The notes under the pieces are model-generated. The model worked only from the letters and a program-made list of their open reading frames with translations, searched no databases and was not told where the DNA came from. The translations under genes and the position numbers were made by a program. Shown one piece after another: positions 9,114 through 18,500 of a stretch of DNA of 64,000 bases; position 1 is the first letter of the stretch; every line of letters begins with the position of its first letter. The stretch is from NCBI RefSeq assembly GCF_014642075.1, contig NZ_BMIK01000001.1:310001-374000 (forward strand), in the 5' to 3' direction. This DNA is from Parapedobacter defluvii. GTDB lineage: Bacteria; Bacteroidota; Bacteroidia; Sphingobacteriales; Sphingobacteriaceae.

Positions 9114-11123
9114 ATGGAAACTCCAGGAATCATCGGCCTTTTGATAACCGTACTATTGTTATCAGGCAACCTAGGCGCGGTAAGCCAAGAGCGGCCAAAA
9201 GACAGTCTTACCAATCAAACAGATCGCATCGCCAAAGGGGAGAAGCGGAGGGTACTGGAAGAGGTGCAGGTCAGCGCGGGCACCTTTGAGGCGAGCGACA
9301 AGGCGAAGGGGGCCTCGCTCACCCCGATTGATGCCGTGACCGTTGCCGGAAGCAATAACGACCTGTCGCAGGCACTTCGCGCATTGCCGGGTGCACAGCA
9401 GATCGGCGAGCAGGAAGGTTTGTTTGTACGCGGCGGCACCGGTGAGGAGGCCAAGCAATTCATGGATGGCATTTTGGTGAAGCACCCCAATTTTCCTTCC
9501 GTGCCGGGTATCCCGCAGTATGCACGCATCGATCCATTCCTGTTCAAGGGTATCCTGTTCAGCACGGGTGGCTACTCGGCCCTGTATGGCCAGGCGATGA
9601 GCAGTGCACTGATTTTGGAGAGTATCGATATTCCCGAAGCCACCGAGGCCAGTTTCAGTTTATTTCCGGCGAATACCGGGATAGGATTCCAACGGCGGGC
9701 GGACGACGGTAACAGCGGTTATGGTATCAATCTGGCATACAGCAACCAACGGCTGTATAATTCCGTTGTTCCCCAAGCCCCCGAATACTTCGCAGGCCCC
9801 AGTTACTTGCAGGGAGACGCCCATTTCCGGATCAAAACGGGCGACCGCGGAATCCTGAAGTTCTATACCAATTGGAACGGCAGTGAAGTGGGTCTTACCC
9901 AACCGGACATCAACAACCCGGACCTCCGCTCGGCGTACTCCGTGCGCGGGCGGAATACATACAACAACCTGAGTATGGTCCGCTATTTTGGCAATAACTG
10001 GAAAATGGACGCCAGCGGGGGGTACAGTTTCCTCCGCACAGCCATCCGTTCGGATGATGCCGGACATTCCGATCTGGATGAACACTTTGCCCAGTTGCGT
10101 GCCGTTTTCACCAAAGGGTTCGCCCGCAATCAGGCCATCCGTTTCGGTGCCGAGCATTTCTTTACCCGCGAAACGGGGATGTGGGAAGATCGGCCTGTCG
10201 GGCTTACCGACCAACTCACTGCTGCATTTGCGGAGGGAGATATTTACCTTACCCCGAATATGGCCGCCAAAATAGGCGGACGTGCCGAACATTCATCTGC
10301 CTTGCGGCGCTGGGCGTTCGCTCCCCGTGCCAGCCTCGGCTATCGCCTTGGGGCAGCCGACCAGTTGAATGCGGCGTACGGTATTTTCTACCAGACACCC
10401 GCATCGGTTTACCTGTATGACCACCCTGAGCTGGGATTCTCACAGGCTACACACTACGTTGTTAACTTTACCCACAACGCCGGCAACCGGTTTTTCAGGG
10501 CAGAGGCGTATTACAAGCGGTACCGCGGACTGTTGCGGACGGATCCCGTACTCGCTACCTCCGGTACGGGCGATGCTAAGGGCTTCGAATTCTTTTTCCG
10601 TGACAAGCGCACGTTTACCAACCTGGATTACTGGGTTACGTATACCTATATCGATACCAAGCGGCAGTTTCTGGACTATCCTGAACTGCTGAAACCGACC
10701 TTTGCTGCGCCTCATACGGGTACGCTGGCGGTGAAGAAATTTTTCCCGGCTCTTTCCACCAACGTCAATGTGTCGTATGCGTTCGCTTCGGGCAGGCCGT
10801 ATTATGACATTGCACCGTCATCCGGATCGGAGGCATCGATAATCCGGCAGGCAGGTACCACAAAGCCGTACAGCGTTGTAAATCTGCACATCGCCTACCT
10901 AACCAGTTTCTTCCGGCGGTCGAAGCTGAAAAATTTTTCAGGTATCGGTGTGGGTGTAAGCAACCTGTTGGGTACCAAGCAGGTATTCGGCTACAACTAC
11001 AGTGCCGATGGCCAGCATCGGCAGGCCATTACCCTCCCTGCGCCCCGCTATTACTACATCGGTGTGTTTATGAATTGGGGCGTGGACCGCAGGGACGATT
11101 TTATGGACAATCAACTTCTTTAA
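9114..11123 (+). CDS. TonB-dependent receptor without an N-terminal regulatory domain
   Basis: A 669-residue outer-membrane receptor. A signal peptide (about residues 1-24) is followed by a short linker containing EEVQVSAGTFEA, a plausible TonB box region, and then the plug (about 60-170: ALRALPGAQQIGEQEGLFVRG, as two blocks LRALPGAQQ and GLFVRGG). The barrel follows. It lacks the carboxypeptidase-like domain and the STN domain seen in SusC. The last residues (DNQLL) do not end in the usual aromatic, so the barrel may close earlier at YYIGVFMNWGV with a short tail. Substrate unknown; its operon partners are a TPR-like exported protein and a small membrane protein. Confidence 0.8.
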   Translation: METPGIIGLLITVLLLSGNLGAVSQERPKDSLTNQTDRIAKGEKRRVLEEVQVSAGTFEASDKAKGASLTPIDAVTVAGSNNDLSQALRALPGAQQIGEQEGLFVRGGTGEEAKQFMDGILVKHPNFPSVPGIPQYARIDPFLFKGILFSTGGYSALYGQAMSSALILESIDIPEATEASFSLFPANTGIGFQRRADDGNSGYGINLAYSNQRLYNSVVPQAPEYFAGPSYLQGDAHFRIKTGDRGILKFYTNWNGSEVGLTQPDINNPDLRSAYSVRGRNTYNNLSMVRYFGNNWKMDASGGYSFLRTAIRSDDAGHSDLDEHFAQLRAVFTKGFARNQAIRFGAEHFFTRETGMWEDRPVGLTDQLTAAFAEGDIYLTPNMAAKIGGRAEHSSALRRWAFAPRASLGYRLGAADQLNAAYGIFYQTPASVYLYDHPELGFSQATHYVVNFTHNAGNRFFRAEAYYKRYRGLLRTDPVLATSGTGDAKGFEFFFRDKRTFTNLDYWVTYTYIDTKRQFLDYPELLKPTFAAPHTGTLAVKKFFPALSTNVNVSYAFASGRPYYDIAPSSGSEASIIRQAGTTKPYSVVNLHIAYLTSFFRRSKLKNFSGIGVGVSNLLGTKQVFGYNYSADGQHRQAITLPAPRYYYIGVFMNWGVDRRDDFMDNQLL

Positions 11124-11154
11124 TTATCACATCATACACAAAATCACAAAAGCA

Positions 11155-11796
11155 ATGAAACGAGTTATGATCATGCTTGTAGCACTGATTTCGATCAGCG
11201 GCTTCGCCCAAGAGCAGGGCGGCTCAAGCACCCTTGAACAATTGGTGGCCAAATTGGATAGCGTCACCACAGTGGCAGACTACGAGGCACTGGAAGCCCA
11301 ATTCGCAACGCTTTCCGAGACCGATGAACAATGGCTGTCACCCTACTATGCAGCGTTATGCGATGCCAACATCGGATTTCTGCTTGAAAAGGAAGGCGAG
11401 CGTATCGAACCCTACAGCGATCGCGGCCTTGAACAGTTGAAAGAAGCCCGGGCGCGGATCGACACTGCGACACAGCGAAAAGAACTGGCTGAGGTATATG
11501 TGGTGGCCAGTCTACTGTACCGCACCAAGGTATTCATCAATCCGATGACCATGGGGCCTAAGTACGGTCCGACCGCAGGAAAATACCTGGAGCTGGCGTT
11601 GAATCTTGAAGCCGACAATCCCCGCGCCATTTACGTAGATGCCTGGAATAAATACCATACCCCGAAAGCGTGGGGAGGCGATAAGGGCTTGGCGAGGCAA
11701 CTCGCCCAAAAGAGCCTGGCATTGTTGGCTAAAGAGCCTCAAGGTGTCCATCCTCATTGGGGAATCCGCGAGAATAAGGAGTTATTAAACGATTAA
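11155..11796 (+). CDS. Exported helical-repeat (TPR-like) protein
   Basis: A 213-residue protein with a signal peptide cleaved near GFAQEQ. The rest is almost all helical, with repeat-like segments rich in Ala and Leu (for example YLELALNLEADNPRAIYVDA, characteristic of TPR helix pairs) and a conserved-looking patch NPMTMGPKYGPTAGKYL. It follows the TonB receptor by 31 bases and precedes a small membrane protein, so it is probably a periplasmic partner of that receptor. No enzyme motif is visible and I cannot assign a function. Confidence 0.7.
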   Translation: MKRVMIMLVALISISGFAQEQGGSSTLEQLVAKLDSVTTVADYEALEAQFATLSETDEQWLSPYYAALCDANIGFLLEKEGERIEPYSDRGLEQLKEARARIDTATQRKELAEVYVVASLLYRTKVFINPMTMGPKYGPTAGKYLELALNLEADNPRAIYVDAWNKYHTPKAWGGDKGLARQLAQKSLALLAKEPQGVHPHWGIRENKELLND

Positions 11797-11814
11797 TCAC
11801 AAAAAAATACAGTT

Positions 11815-12057
11815 ATGTTTTTTCCATTCATCATGATCGTGCGGCTGCTGTTTGCGGCCAGCATGGTCTTCATTATCGGTTATGTTTTCGGTGGGTTTTC
11901 GAAGAAACGGTCGTTGACCCGGCTGACCAAAGTCGCCGTCGTATTGATCATCGTACTGTTTGTCGCGGCAAATATATTTTTCACGCGGCAGCTGATTCAT
12001 GGACATAAAGACGGACGCTTTGGCGGCTTTTGCACCGAGCAATCGCACACGCCATAA
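11815..12057 (+). CDS. Small inner-membrane protein
   Basis: An 80-residue protein with two hydrophobic helices (about residues 4-27 and 38-56) separated by a basic cytoplasmic-looking loop (SKKRSLTRLTK) and ending in a His/Gly-rich tail. It starts 18 bases after the preceding gene and is followed by a strong terminator, so it is the last gene of the receptor operon. No family recognised. Confidence 0.6.
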   Translation: MFFPFIMIVRLLFAASMVFIIGYVFGGFSKKRSLTRLTKVAVVLIIVLFVAANIFFTRQLIHGHKDGRFGGFCTEQSHTP

Positions 12058-12072
12058 AAGGAGCCGCAGGGA

Positions 12073-12110
12073 GAGAGCCGTTTTAGTAATAATGAGACGG
12101 CTCTCTTTTT
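12073..12110 (+). terminator. Intrinsic terminator of the TonB receptor operon
   Basis: The arms GAGAGCCGT (12073-12081) and ACGGCTCTC (12097-12105) form a perfect 9-bp stem, followed by TTTTT. It closes the 9114-12057 operon before the convergent YdeI-like gene. Confidence 0.85.
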
Positions 12111-12694
12111 CAATCCATTAATCCTTTTCCTTCCAATATTTTAGGGATATACTTTTCAATTCGGGATTCCCGGGTTTTGGACTGCTTAGCCTGTGAAAAG
12201 TAAAAAATATAGGCCCGTTGCCTACCGGGCGTCAAGGCTTTGAAAGCCGTTTTCAGGGCCGGAAATTCTTCCAATTTCTGTTGAAGTTCTTCGGGGATGG
12301 TAAAATCCTCCGTCTTTTTCAAGGGTACTTTCAATCCGGCCTTTTCCACTTCAACGGCTTGGTGAACATAAGCTTTCAGGGTTTGCTCCAACGCTGTGAT
12401 TTCCTTAACGGTGGTAAACCGGATCTGACGTGCCGCTTGTACATTTTCCGTTTGTTGGATTAATATTCCATGGTCGTCTTTCAGTAAGGCACCCTTAAAA
12501 AAAAGCAGGGCGCAGTATTCTTTAAACCCGTGTATGAGTACGATATTTTTACGGTGGAACGTGTAGCAGGGCTGGCCCCATTTCAATTCTTCGGTGAGCC
12601 CGCAATCGAGGATAATCCTTCGTAAAGCGGCATACTCCCTCTTCCATTTGCTATCCTCGTTAAAAAACCAGTCAACTTTTGGGTTTGTCGTCAT
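12110..12694 (-). CDS. YdeI/OmdA-family protein (DUF1801 + OmdA-like tail)
   Basis: A 194-residue cytosolic protein. The first part (about 10-115) is a DUF1801-like fold with ECGLTEELKWGQPCYTF-type signature (here CGLTEELKWGQPCYTF) and FKEYCALLFFKGALL. The second part (about 125-190) is the OmdA-like helical domain with FKALTPGRQRAYIFYFSQAK and the basic motif TRESRIEKYIPKIL. Bacillus YdeI and many Bacteroidota homologues share this arrangement; biochemical role is not established. It lies 23 bases downstream of the DinB gene on the same strand, probably co-transcribed. Confidence 0.8.
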   Translation of the reverse strand: MTTNPKVDWFFNEDSKWKREYAALRRIILDCGLTEELKWGQPCYTFHRKNIVLIHGFKEYCALLFFKGALLKDDHGILIQQTENVQAARQIRFTTVKEITALEQTLKAYVHQAVEVEKAGLKVPLKKTEDFTIPEELQQKLEEFPALKTAFKALTPGRQRAYIFYFSQAKQSKTRESRIEKYIPKILEGKGLMD

Positions 12695-12717
12695 ATCCCG
12701 CTTATATTGAGGAAGCG

Positions 12718-13221
12718 TTAACTACCCTTACTTTCTTCGTAAGTTGGTCCGTAGAGCCCAGGCACTTTGTTGCCGGTGGCACGCAGGTAAACAATCATCT
12801 CGCCACGGTGGTGGTAAACATGATTAAAGAGAAAACTACGCGCAACGATGCCCCTCGGCATCGGGCCAAGCACGGTGCGATCGCCGATTTTCATGGTCCA
12901 AGGGGTCTGCAAGCTTTCTTCGGTGACGGAGTTCAGCGCTGCCCGGGCCTTTTCAACGTTTTTTTCAAAAAAGTCAAGGGTTGCATGGAGGTCATCCGGC
13001 GCTCCGCGTTCAACACGGTCGGCGGCCACATCATATACGTCCTGAGTAAGTGTGCCTACGTACCAGTAGTAGATTGTGGCAATGTGTTGTGCCAGTTCAC
13101 CCATTGTCCAAGAAGTTGGGGCAGGCCTAAAGCCGAGATCTTTCTCAGGGATTGCCTGCAATAATCTCCGGGTACTGTTTACTTCGTGTTCAAATTCAGC
13201 GATTAAGGATTGTACAATCAT
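12718..13221 (-). CDS. DinB-family metalloprotein
   Basis: A 167-residue four-helix-bundle protein of the DinB/YfiT superfamily. The metal-binding histidine triad is visible: His46 in ELAQHIA, and His134 and His138 in FNHVYHHRGEM. Members are thiol-dependent transferases or DNA-damage-inducible proteins of unknown activity. Length matches the family. It appears to be the first gene of a two-gene unit with the YdeI/OmdA-like protein. Confidence 0.85.
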   Translation of the reverse strand: MIVQSLIAEFEHEVNSTRRLLQAIPEKDLGFRPAPTSWTMGELAQHIATIYYWYVGTLTQDVYDVAADRVERGAPDDLHATLDFFEKNVEKARAALNSVTEESLQTPWTMKIGDRTVLGPMPRGIVARSFLFNHVYHHRGEMIVYLRATGNKVPGLYGPTYEESKGS

Positions 13222-13320
13222 AATGGATGTATTTTGTATTTCAACGGGTGTACCCAGTGTTTTAGTATTTTTAAGACGTTTATTCCCTATCTTTAACGGC
13301 AGATAACGATCAATTAAAAG

Positions 13321-13923
13321 ATGTTTGATGCGGAGGCGTTAATTCAATTCGGTGGGTTGCTGCTTATTCTGTTAGCAATTTATGCGCAAACCGGGCTCAT
13401 TTTCTTTTTTTTCCTTCCCAGTGGTGCACTTCTTTTTATGGCCGGGGTGTTGATTGCTAGCGGTTCGTTTTCGCACAGTCTTTTCGTGCTATGCAGTTTG
13501 GGTATCCTGGCTTCTTTACTGGGCAATGCCACCGGGTACATGATTGGCTATAAGGCTGGACCGCTTTTGTACCGCAGGCCGGATTCGAGGTTTTTCAAAA
13601 AGCAGCATTTAACCGTAGCCGAAAAATTTTACAACAAATATGGTGCACTGGCTTTGTCCATTGGTGTATTTTTTCCGTTGATCCGTACGTTTGGGCCCGT
13701 TGTTGCCGGTATTATCCAACTGAAATTTAGCCGTGTCGTACTATTTGTCTTTTTAGGTTCCGTGGGCTGGATCCTTTCCATTGCGGCGGCCGGCTATCTC
13801 ATAGGCAGCATGCCGTTTTTACGGCCTTATCTCAACTATGTCGTCGTTGGCATCATTGTTCTTGTCACCGTGCCGATCGTCATTAAAATCATCAAGGGGT
13901 TTCGGAAAAATATTCGGAGCTAA
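13321..13923 (+). CDS. DedA-family membrane protein
   Basis: A 200-residue integral membrane protein of the DedA (SNARE-associated/VTT) family, associated with undecaprenyl-phosphate or phospholipid flipping and proton-motive-force-dependent resistance. Reentrant-loop sequences are visible: FFFLPSGALLFMAG (about residues 29-42) and the signature FFPLIRTFGPVVAG (about 118-131) with its conserved Arg. At least four more hydrophobic segments follow, ending in a basic tail. Single-gene unit with its own terminator. Confidence 0.87.
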   Translation: MFDAEALIQFGGLLLILLAIYAQTGLIFFFFLPSGALLFMAGVLIASGSFSHSLFVLCSLGILASLLGNATGYMIGYKAGPLLYRRPDSRFFKKQHLTVAEKFYNKYGALALSIGVFFPLIRTFGPVVAGIIQLKFSRVVLFVFLGSVGWILSIAAAGYLIGSMPFLRPYLNYVVVGIIVLVTVPIVIKIIKGFRKNIRS

Positions 13924-13929
13924 AAAAAC

Positions 13930-13964
13930 GAAAGGCCCGGCATTTTGGGGTAGCCGGACCTTTC
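13930..13964 (+). terminator. Terminator after dedA-like gene
   Basis: GAAAGGCCCGGC (13930-13941) pairs with GCCGGACCTTTC (13953-13964) with one mismatch. The downstream T-run is short and interrupted, but the preceding AAAAAAA makes it potentially functional on both strands. Confidence 0.55.
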
Positions 13965-14135
13965 TTATCAACCTAAACCTACATCATAAACGTAGGCGCT
14001 GCTTGCTTATTGTTTATTCATTCAAAAATTTATTCATCATCACCTGATCAATGCTTGGATAACGGAGCAGGGGGTATAGTCGTCATTTAAATATTATCTT
14101 TATACTTTTGTTCCTCAAAGAAAAAACCGAAGATT

Positions 14136-15500
14136 ATGATTGACTTTAGTCTGAACCGCAGGGAATTTATTCAAGGTACGGGCGCTGCGCTAACCCTGTC
14201 GGCCCTGAAAACCAACCGGTTGGTATTTGCAGGCACGGCATCCGGCAACCTGCGGGTTGGTTTAATTGGTGCCGGCTGGTACGGGAAAAGCGACCTTTTC
14301 AAGCTCATTCAGGTCAGCGATGTTCAGGTTGTCGCCGTGTGCGACGTGGATAGAAACCATTTGGAAGAAGCCGGAAAGATGATCAGTGAGCGGCAGGTTT
14401 CAAAGAAAGTACCCGCATTGTACGGAGATTACCGGAAGATGCTGGCAGACCATAAATTGGATCTCGTTCTCATCGGTACTCCCGATCATTGGCATGCGCG
14501 CCAAGCCATTGACGCCATGACCTCCGGTGCACATCTTTATTTGCAAAAGCCCGTTAGCGTAGATGTGCTGGAAGGAGAAGCCATACTCAACACCGCACGG
14601 AAATACAACCGGAAAGTGCAGATAGGCACACAAAGGCGAAGCACACCCCATCTCATTGATGCGAAAGAACGGGTGATTGATAAAGGTTTGCTAGGCAAGA
14701 TATCCCATGTGGAGATGTGTTGTTACTACCACATGCGAAAGAATGGGAATCCGCCTGTAGCACCCGTTCCCGACTTTCTGGATTACGAAATGTGGACTGG
14801 CCCAGCACCATTGCGCCCCTATGATGGTTTGCCGCATGGCAGCTGGTGGCGGACGTTTATGGAGTATGGAAACGGAATTACCGGCGATATGTGCGTCCAT
14901 ATGTTTGACGCGGTACGCTGGCTGTTGCAACTTAAATGGCCAAAACGGGTCAGTGCCACCGGAGGCATCTACGTTCAAAAAGGAGGGAAGTCAAACATTG
15001 CCGATACGCAGACGGCTATTTTTGAGTACGATGAACTGAACTGCGTGTGGCAGCATCGTGCATGGGGAACCCCGGCTGATCCCGATTATCCGTGGGCATT
15101 TATTATTTACGGGGATAAAGGCACCCTAAAGGGAAGTGTCATGAAGTATGAGTTTATCCCCGTTGGCAATGGCGACCGTATCGTGAAAGATGTGGTGTAT
15201 GAGCGGGAAGAATTCCCGGAAGATCTAAACGAACCCCGGATAGAGTTGCACACGGCACCCGCTACGCGGCGGCACATGCTCAACCTCCTGTCGGCTATTG
15301 AAAACGACCAGTTACCCGTTGCAGATATTGAAGAGGGGCATATATCCACCGCCAGCTGCATATTAGCCAATTTATCCATGCAGTTGAATCGGCCACTTGC
15401 CTACGATCCGCAAAAGAGAATATGTATGGACGATCCCGAAGCAACCCAGCTATTAAGGCGGCCCTACCGGACACCCTGGCAACACCCCTATATAAGGTAG
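14136..15500 (+). CDS. Gfo/Idh/MocA-family oxidoreductase with Tat signal
   Basis: A 454-residue NAD(P)-dependent sugar dehydrogenase-like protein. The N terminus NRREFIQGTGAAL is a twin-arginine signal, so the folded, cofactor-loaded enzyme is exported. The Rossmann domain (about 38-165) has VGLIGAGWYG and the catalytic lysine in LQKPVSV (EKP in most relatives). The C-terminal beta-sheet domain contains DMCVHMFDAVRW with a likely active-site His. It is 6 bases upstream of a Tat-exported sugar isomerase, so the pair probably processes a periplasmic sugar. A TACTTTTG box lies at 14103-14110. Exact substrate unknown. Confidence 0.87.
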   Translation: MIDFSLNRREFIQGTGAALTLSALKTNRLVFAGTASGNLRVGLIGAGWYGKSDLFKLIQVSDVQVVAVCDVDRNHLEEAGKMISERQVSKKVPALYGDYRKMLADHKLDLVLIGTPDHWHARQAIDAMTSGAHLYLQKPVSVDVLEGEAILNTARKYNRKVQIGTQRRSTPHLIDAKERVIDKGLLGKISHVEMCCYYHMRKNGNPPVAPVPDFLDYEMWTGPAPLRPYDGLPHGSWWRTFMEYGNGITGDMCVHMFDAVRWLLQLKWPKRVSATGGIYVQKGGKSNIADTQTAIFEYDELNCVWQHRAWGTPADPDYPWAFIIYGDKGTLKGSVMKYEFIPVGNGDRIVKDVVYEREEFPEDLNEPRIELHTAPATRRHMLNLLSAIENDQLPVADIEEGHISTASCILANLSMQLNRPLAYDPQKRICMDDPEATQLLRRPYRTPWQHPYIR

Positions 15501-15506
15501 TTAACT

Positions 15507-16451
15507 ATGAAAATCGAAATAACACGCCGTGAAATGCTGCGCAATTCAGGCATAGCACTCGCTGCAGGCGGACTCATGGGAACAACATCTTTTTCTCCGC
15601 GCCCGTTTCGGGTGAGTCTCAATACCTCAACTATCCGTGGCTATCAACTCCCGGTCGAAAAACAGATTGACCTTTGCGCGGAAGCTGGTTTTGACGGGAT
15701 TGAGCTATGGGTAAGCGATGTGGAAGCCTACGTTAAACAGGGCGGAACAGTAGCGGAGCTGGGCAGGCGCATCAAACAGCATGGACTGGTACTGGAAAAC
15801 ATGATTGCTTTTTCGACCTGGATGGCAGACGATGCAGTAGAAAGAGCCGCAGGAATACAAAAAATGCATCAGGACATGGAGCTGACGGCAGGTTTAGGGG
15901 GGAAATATATCGCGGCTCCCGTTCAGGGCATACCTGCTGTCGTGAAGCAGAAATTGCCGGAATACAGTGACCGTTATCGCGTGATTCTTGAGGAAGGCGT
16001 CCAAGCGGGCGTTACGCCTCTTTTGGAACTGTGGGGTGGTGGCGCATTAAACCAACTTTCTGATACGGCTGCCATCACGATAGGCGCTGCCCATCCGAAC
16101 GCATCCATCTTGCTGGACTTTTACCACCTTTACCGCGGTGGCAATTCGTTTGATTCACTCAGGCAGCTAAACGGCGGTGTTTTGCCGGTATTCCATATAA
16201 ACGACTATCCCGGATCTATCCCCCGGGAAGCGCTGGAAGATGCTGACCGGGTATTTCCCGGTGACGGTTCCTGCCCGTTTAATGAAATTCTGCCGCTTTT
16301 GCAGGAGATAGGTTTCCGTGGGGCCTTTTCCATCGAACTTTTTAATAAGACTTACTGGGACTCAATGGACGTCGTGACACTGCTGAAGAAAAGCTACCAT
16401 AAAACGGCCGCTGCATTGTCAAACAAAGGCGGCAAACATGGGGGATCCTGA
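15507..16451 (+). CDS. Sugar phosphate isomerase/epimerase-like TIM barrel with Tat signal
   Basis: A 314-residue protein of the xylose isomerase-like TIM-barrel family. It begins with a twin-arginine motif (TRREMLRNSGIALAAG). Barrel strands carry the expected metal ligands: FDGIELWV, PLLELWGGG (Glu), ILLDFYHLYRGG (Asp, His), VFHINDYPG (His, Asp) and GAFSIELFN (Glu). It follows the Tat-exported Gfo/Idh/MocA protein by 6 bases, a common Bacteroidota pairing in which a sugar is oxidised and isomerised or epimerised outside the cytoplasm. Specificity is not predictable here. Confidence 0.85.
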   Translation: MKIEITRREMLRNSGIALAAGGLMGTTSFSPRPFRVSLNTSTIRGYQLPVEKQIDLCAEAGFDGIELWVSDVEAYVKQGGTVAELGRRIKQHGLVLENMIAFSTWMADDAVERAAGIQKMHQDMELTAGLGGKYIAAPVQGIPAVVKQKLPEYSDRYRVILEEGVQAGVTPLLELWGGGALNQLSDTAAITIGAAHPNASILLDFYHLYRGGNSFDSLRQLNGGVLPVFHINDYPGSIPREALEDADRVFPGDGSCPFNEILPLLQEIGFRGAFSIELFNKTYWDSMDVVTLLKKSYHKTAAALSNKGGKHGGS

Positions 16452-16459
16452 ACAACAGG

Positions 16460-17014
16460 TTATTTTGTATACCTTACTACAATACCGCCTGTTTCAAGCG
16501 GTTGACTGGAAATCAGGGATAAATTTTCGGCCGCTATTCCCTGGCTGAACAAGGGCCGGCCACTGCCCAAAATAACCGGGGCAATCCCGATGCGGTATTC
16601 ATCAATTAAATGATCGTTGATAAACGTCTCAGAAAGGTTAGCGCTGCCAAATATATACATATCCCCGTCGCCCTGAGCCTTTAGCCTGGAAATTTCAGCA
16701 GAAGCATTTTCTTTGATCAAGGTAGTATTATTCCAATCGGCAGATTTCAATGTGCTGGAAAAAACAAGTTTAGGTATCTTGTTCATCAGGCGTGCAGTTT
16801 CTGTGTTTTCGTCGGTTGCTTTTGTCCAATGAGCGGCCATTCCTTCATAGGTTACCCGTCCGAAAACCAGGTAGTCTGCTGCATTTAACTGTTCAATGCT
16901 AAACTTTTCAAGCTCCTTTCCCCAAATCACATTGTGAAAAGGTAAGTCCCAATTTTGGCTTCCCTCAAAATAACCATCGAGGGTAATGATATTCCACATG
17001 ATTAGCTTTCTCAT
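16460..17014 (-). CDS. Dihydrofolate reductase-like (RibD C-terminal) family protein
   Basis: A 184-residue protein of the bacterial RibD-C/YyaP-like family. It begins MRKLIMWNIITLDGYFEG, the standard opening strand and loop, and continues with DYLVFGRVTYEGMAAHW and the NADPH-binding-type GDGDMYIFGSANL. The family fold is that of dihydrofolate reductase but members are not folate enzymes in most organisms; substrate unknown. Convergent with the isomerase gene and separated by 8 bases. Confidence 0.85.
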   Translation of the reverse strand: MRKLIMWNIITLDGYFEGSQNWDLPFHNVIWGKELEKFSIEQLNAADYLVFGRVTYEGMAAHWTKATDENTETARLMNKIPKLVFSSTLKSADWNNTTLIKENASAEISRLKAQGDGDMYIFGSANLSETFINDHLIDEYRIGIAPVILGSGRPLFSQGIAAENLSLISSQPLETGGIVVRYTK

Positions 17015-17161
17015 TGTATCGTCAATTAGTCCGTTTCGGAAAATGCTAAATTAGTCGGTTAGGTCGGAAAAACTGTGGGTAAAAACTGACAGGATGGGGG
17101 GGTAGATGCGACAAAATAGTTGTAAGCCCTTTGCCAGGTTTGATCGCCCTAAGTACTAAAC

Positions 17162-17935
17162 TTACAATCCACCGCCATTATAATTTCCACGGATTTCCGC
17201 AATCTCCACGTTTTTTTCATACTGCAGTATACCCGTTGCCTTCGATAGGCTAAAGTAGTGGTCGTTTACGTAGATCACGTCATGGAGACCCCAGTCACCG
17301 TAAGTGATGGAAAGCGATCGGATACGGCATGTGTAAGTCGTGTCATTCACTGATCCTTCGGTTTCCAATACCCTATTGCCAGCTATCTGGTATCCCCCCA
17401 AGTTCATGTTATAGTTTACCCAAAGGTACTGGATTAGTTCAGCTACCGCTGGCATATCCATCACACCCTTGTAACGGCCTATGGTATGATCGGGATTGAA
17501 TTTGTCCAGCGTTGGCTCAAAATAACTGGATTTATGTACCCGGAAACGGATGATATGTCCACTTTCCGTCCTTGCTGGGTACTCGAAGTATTTTGCCGTT
17601 TGCGACGAACCCTGTGGAACGGTTTGCCCCGAGGAGTTCTCTCGGCTCAATTCTACCCATGTCAATGCTTGCCGCTCGTCATCGGTGTGCAATTCAATCC
17701 ATTCGTGTTTCCGCTCCGGTTGAGGTTTTATACTTACGGTATTGACATAGTAGGTGGAACTTGTTGGGTCCGCTTCCTGATAGAATCCTTCCGGAAAGAT
17801 ATGATCGGTTTCGTAGGCCAGCCTCAGAAATTCGTTGTGTTCTTTAGGGACAGGTATAAGATCCTTTTTCTTGCATCCTGCAATCAGTAGGCAAGCCATC
17901 AATATAGGTGATAGGGTATACGGGTGAAACTTCAT
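17162..17935 (-). CDS. Hypothetical lipoprotein
   Basis: A 257-residue lipoprotein with lipobox LLIAGCKKK. The mature part is mostly beta-strand by composition, with charged and aromatic residues and a short motif-like end GNYNGGGL. No domain recognised. The CKKK after the lipobox resembles typical Bacteroidota surface or periplasmic lipoproteins. No operon partner; the region upstream holds a degraded thioredoxin-like gene on the same strand. Confidence 0.7.
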   Translation of the reverse strand: MKFHPYTLSPILMACLLIAGCKKKDLIPVPKEHNEFLRLAYETDHIFPEGFYQEADPTSSTYYVNTVSIKPQPERKHEWIELHTDDERQALTWVELSRENSSGQTVPQGSSQTAKYFEYPARTESGHIIRFRVHKSSYFEPTLDKFNPDHTIGRYKGVMDMPAVAELIQYLWVNYNMNLGGYQIAGNRVLETEGSVNDTTYTCRIRSLSITYGDWGLHDVIYVNDHYFSLSKATGILQYEKNVEIAEIRGNYNGGGL

Positions 17936-18019
17936 TTAGCGCTATATAATCGTTGTCTTATTACATAGACGAGTTTTTCCTTGTTAATGCTACAATCAGC
18001 TACCGATCTACAAGGCAAA

Positions 18020-18500
18020 TCATTCCGCGCTTATAACAATCCAGTCTCTTTCGCAAACTGTGTCGGTCAACCGGTAGATTCCAGCTTTAAAAGAGAGAAC
18101 TTGCTCCAGCCGCTGTGCTAAAACCGCACGGACCTCGGCTACCGTAGACGCCACCGCTACCATAGTGCCTGTCTCATCTACCAAAAACACACCGCCACCG
18201 GAAATATCAAGCCCCTATTTTTCCATATATCCTGGGCATCGCTGATCGCCAAGATATTGAGTCAAGGGTATCGATCCATCTGTGCAGCCCGGATATCCGC
18301 TTCTTTATCTCTTTCACGGGCCACACCGACAATCTCAAACCTGCGGTCCTTGTATTCTTCGTACACTGGAATCAGTTCGATTCCTTTTCGGTAGTATGGG
18401 CTGCACCAAGACGCCCATAGATTGATAATCGTTATTTTACCTTTGATACGTTGCCCACCTTCTTTATTGGATAGATTCGAGATGAGTTTCTAACGCTTTT
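18020..18500 (-). pseudogene. Degraded thioredoxin-like (TlpA/AhpC-TSA) gene
   Basis: On the minus strand three overlapping frames together read as a TlpA-like thiol-disulfide protein: KGKITIINLWASWCSPYYRK, then FEIVGVARERDKEADIRAA, then after frameshifts GGGVFLVDETGTMVAVAS. The first cysteine of the redox site is kept (WASWC) but the second is replaced by Tyr (normally WCxPC). At least two frameshifts and an in-frame stop upstream show it is dead. The last frame closes at 18020. Confidence 0.75.

Noticed and set aside
12679-13164. 161-codon plus-strand frame opposite DinB and YdeI-like genes
   Set aside because: Antisense to two recognised genes whose His triad and OmdA motifs are on the minus strand.
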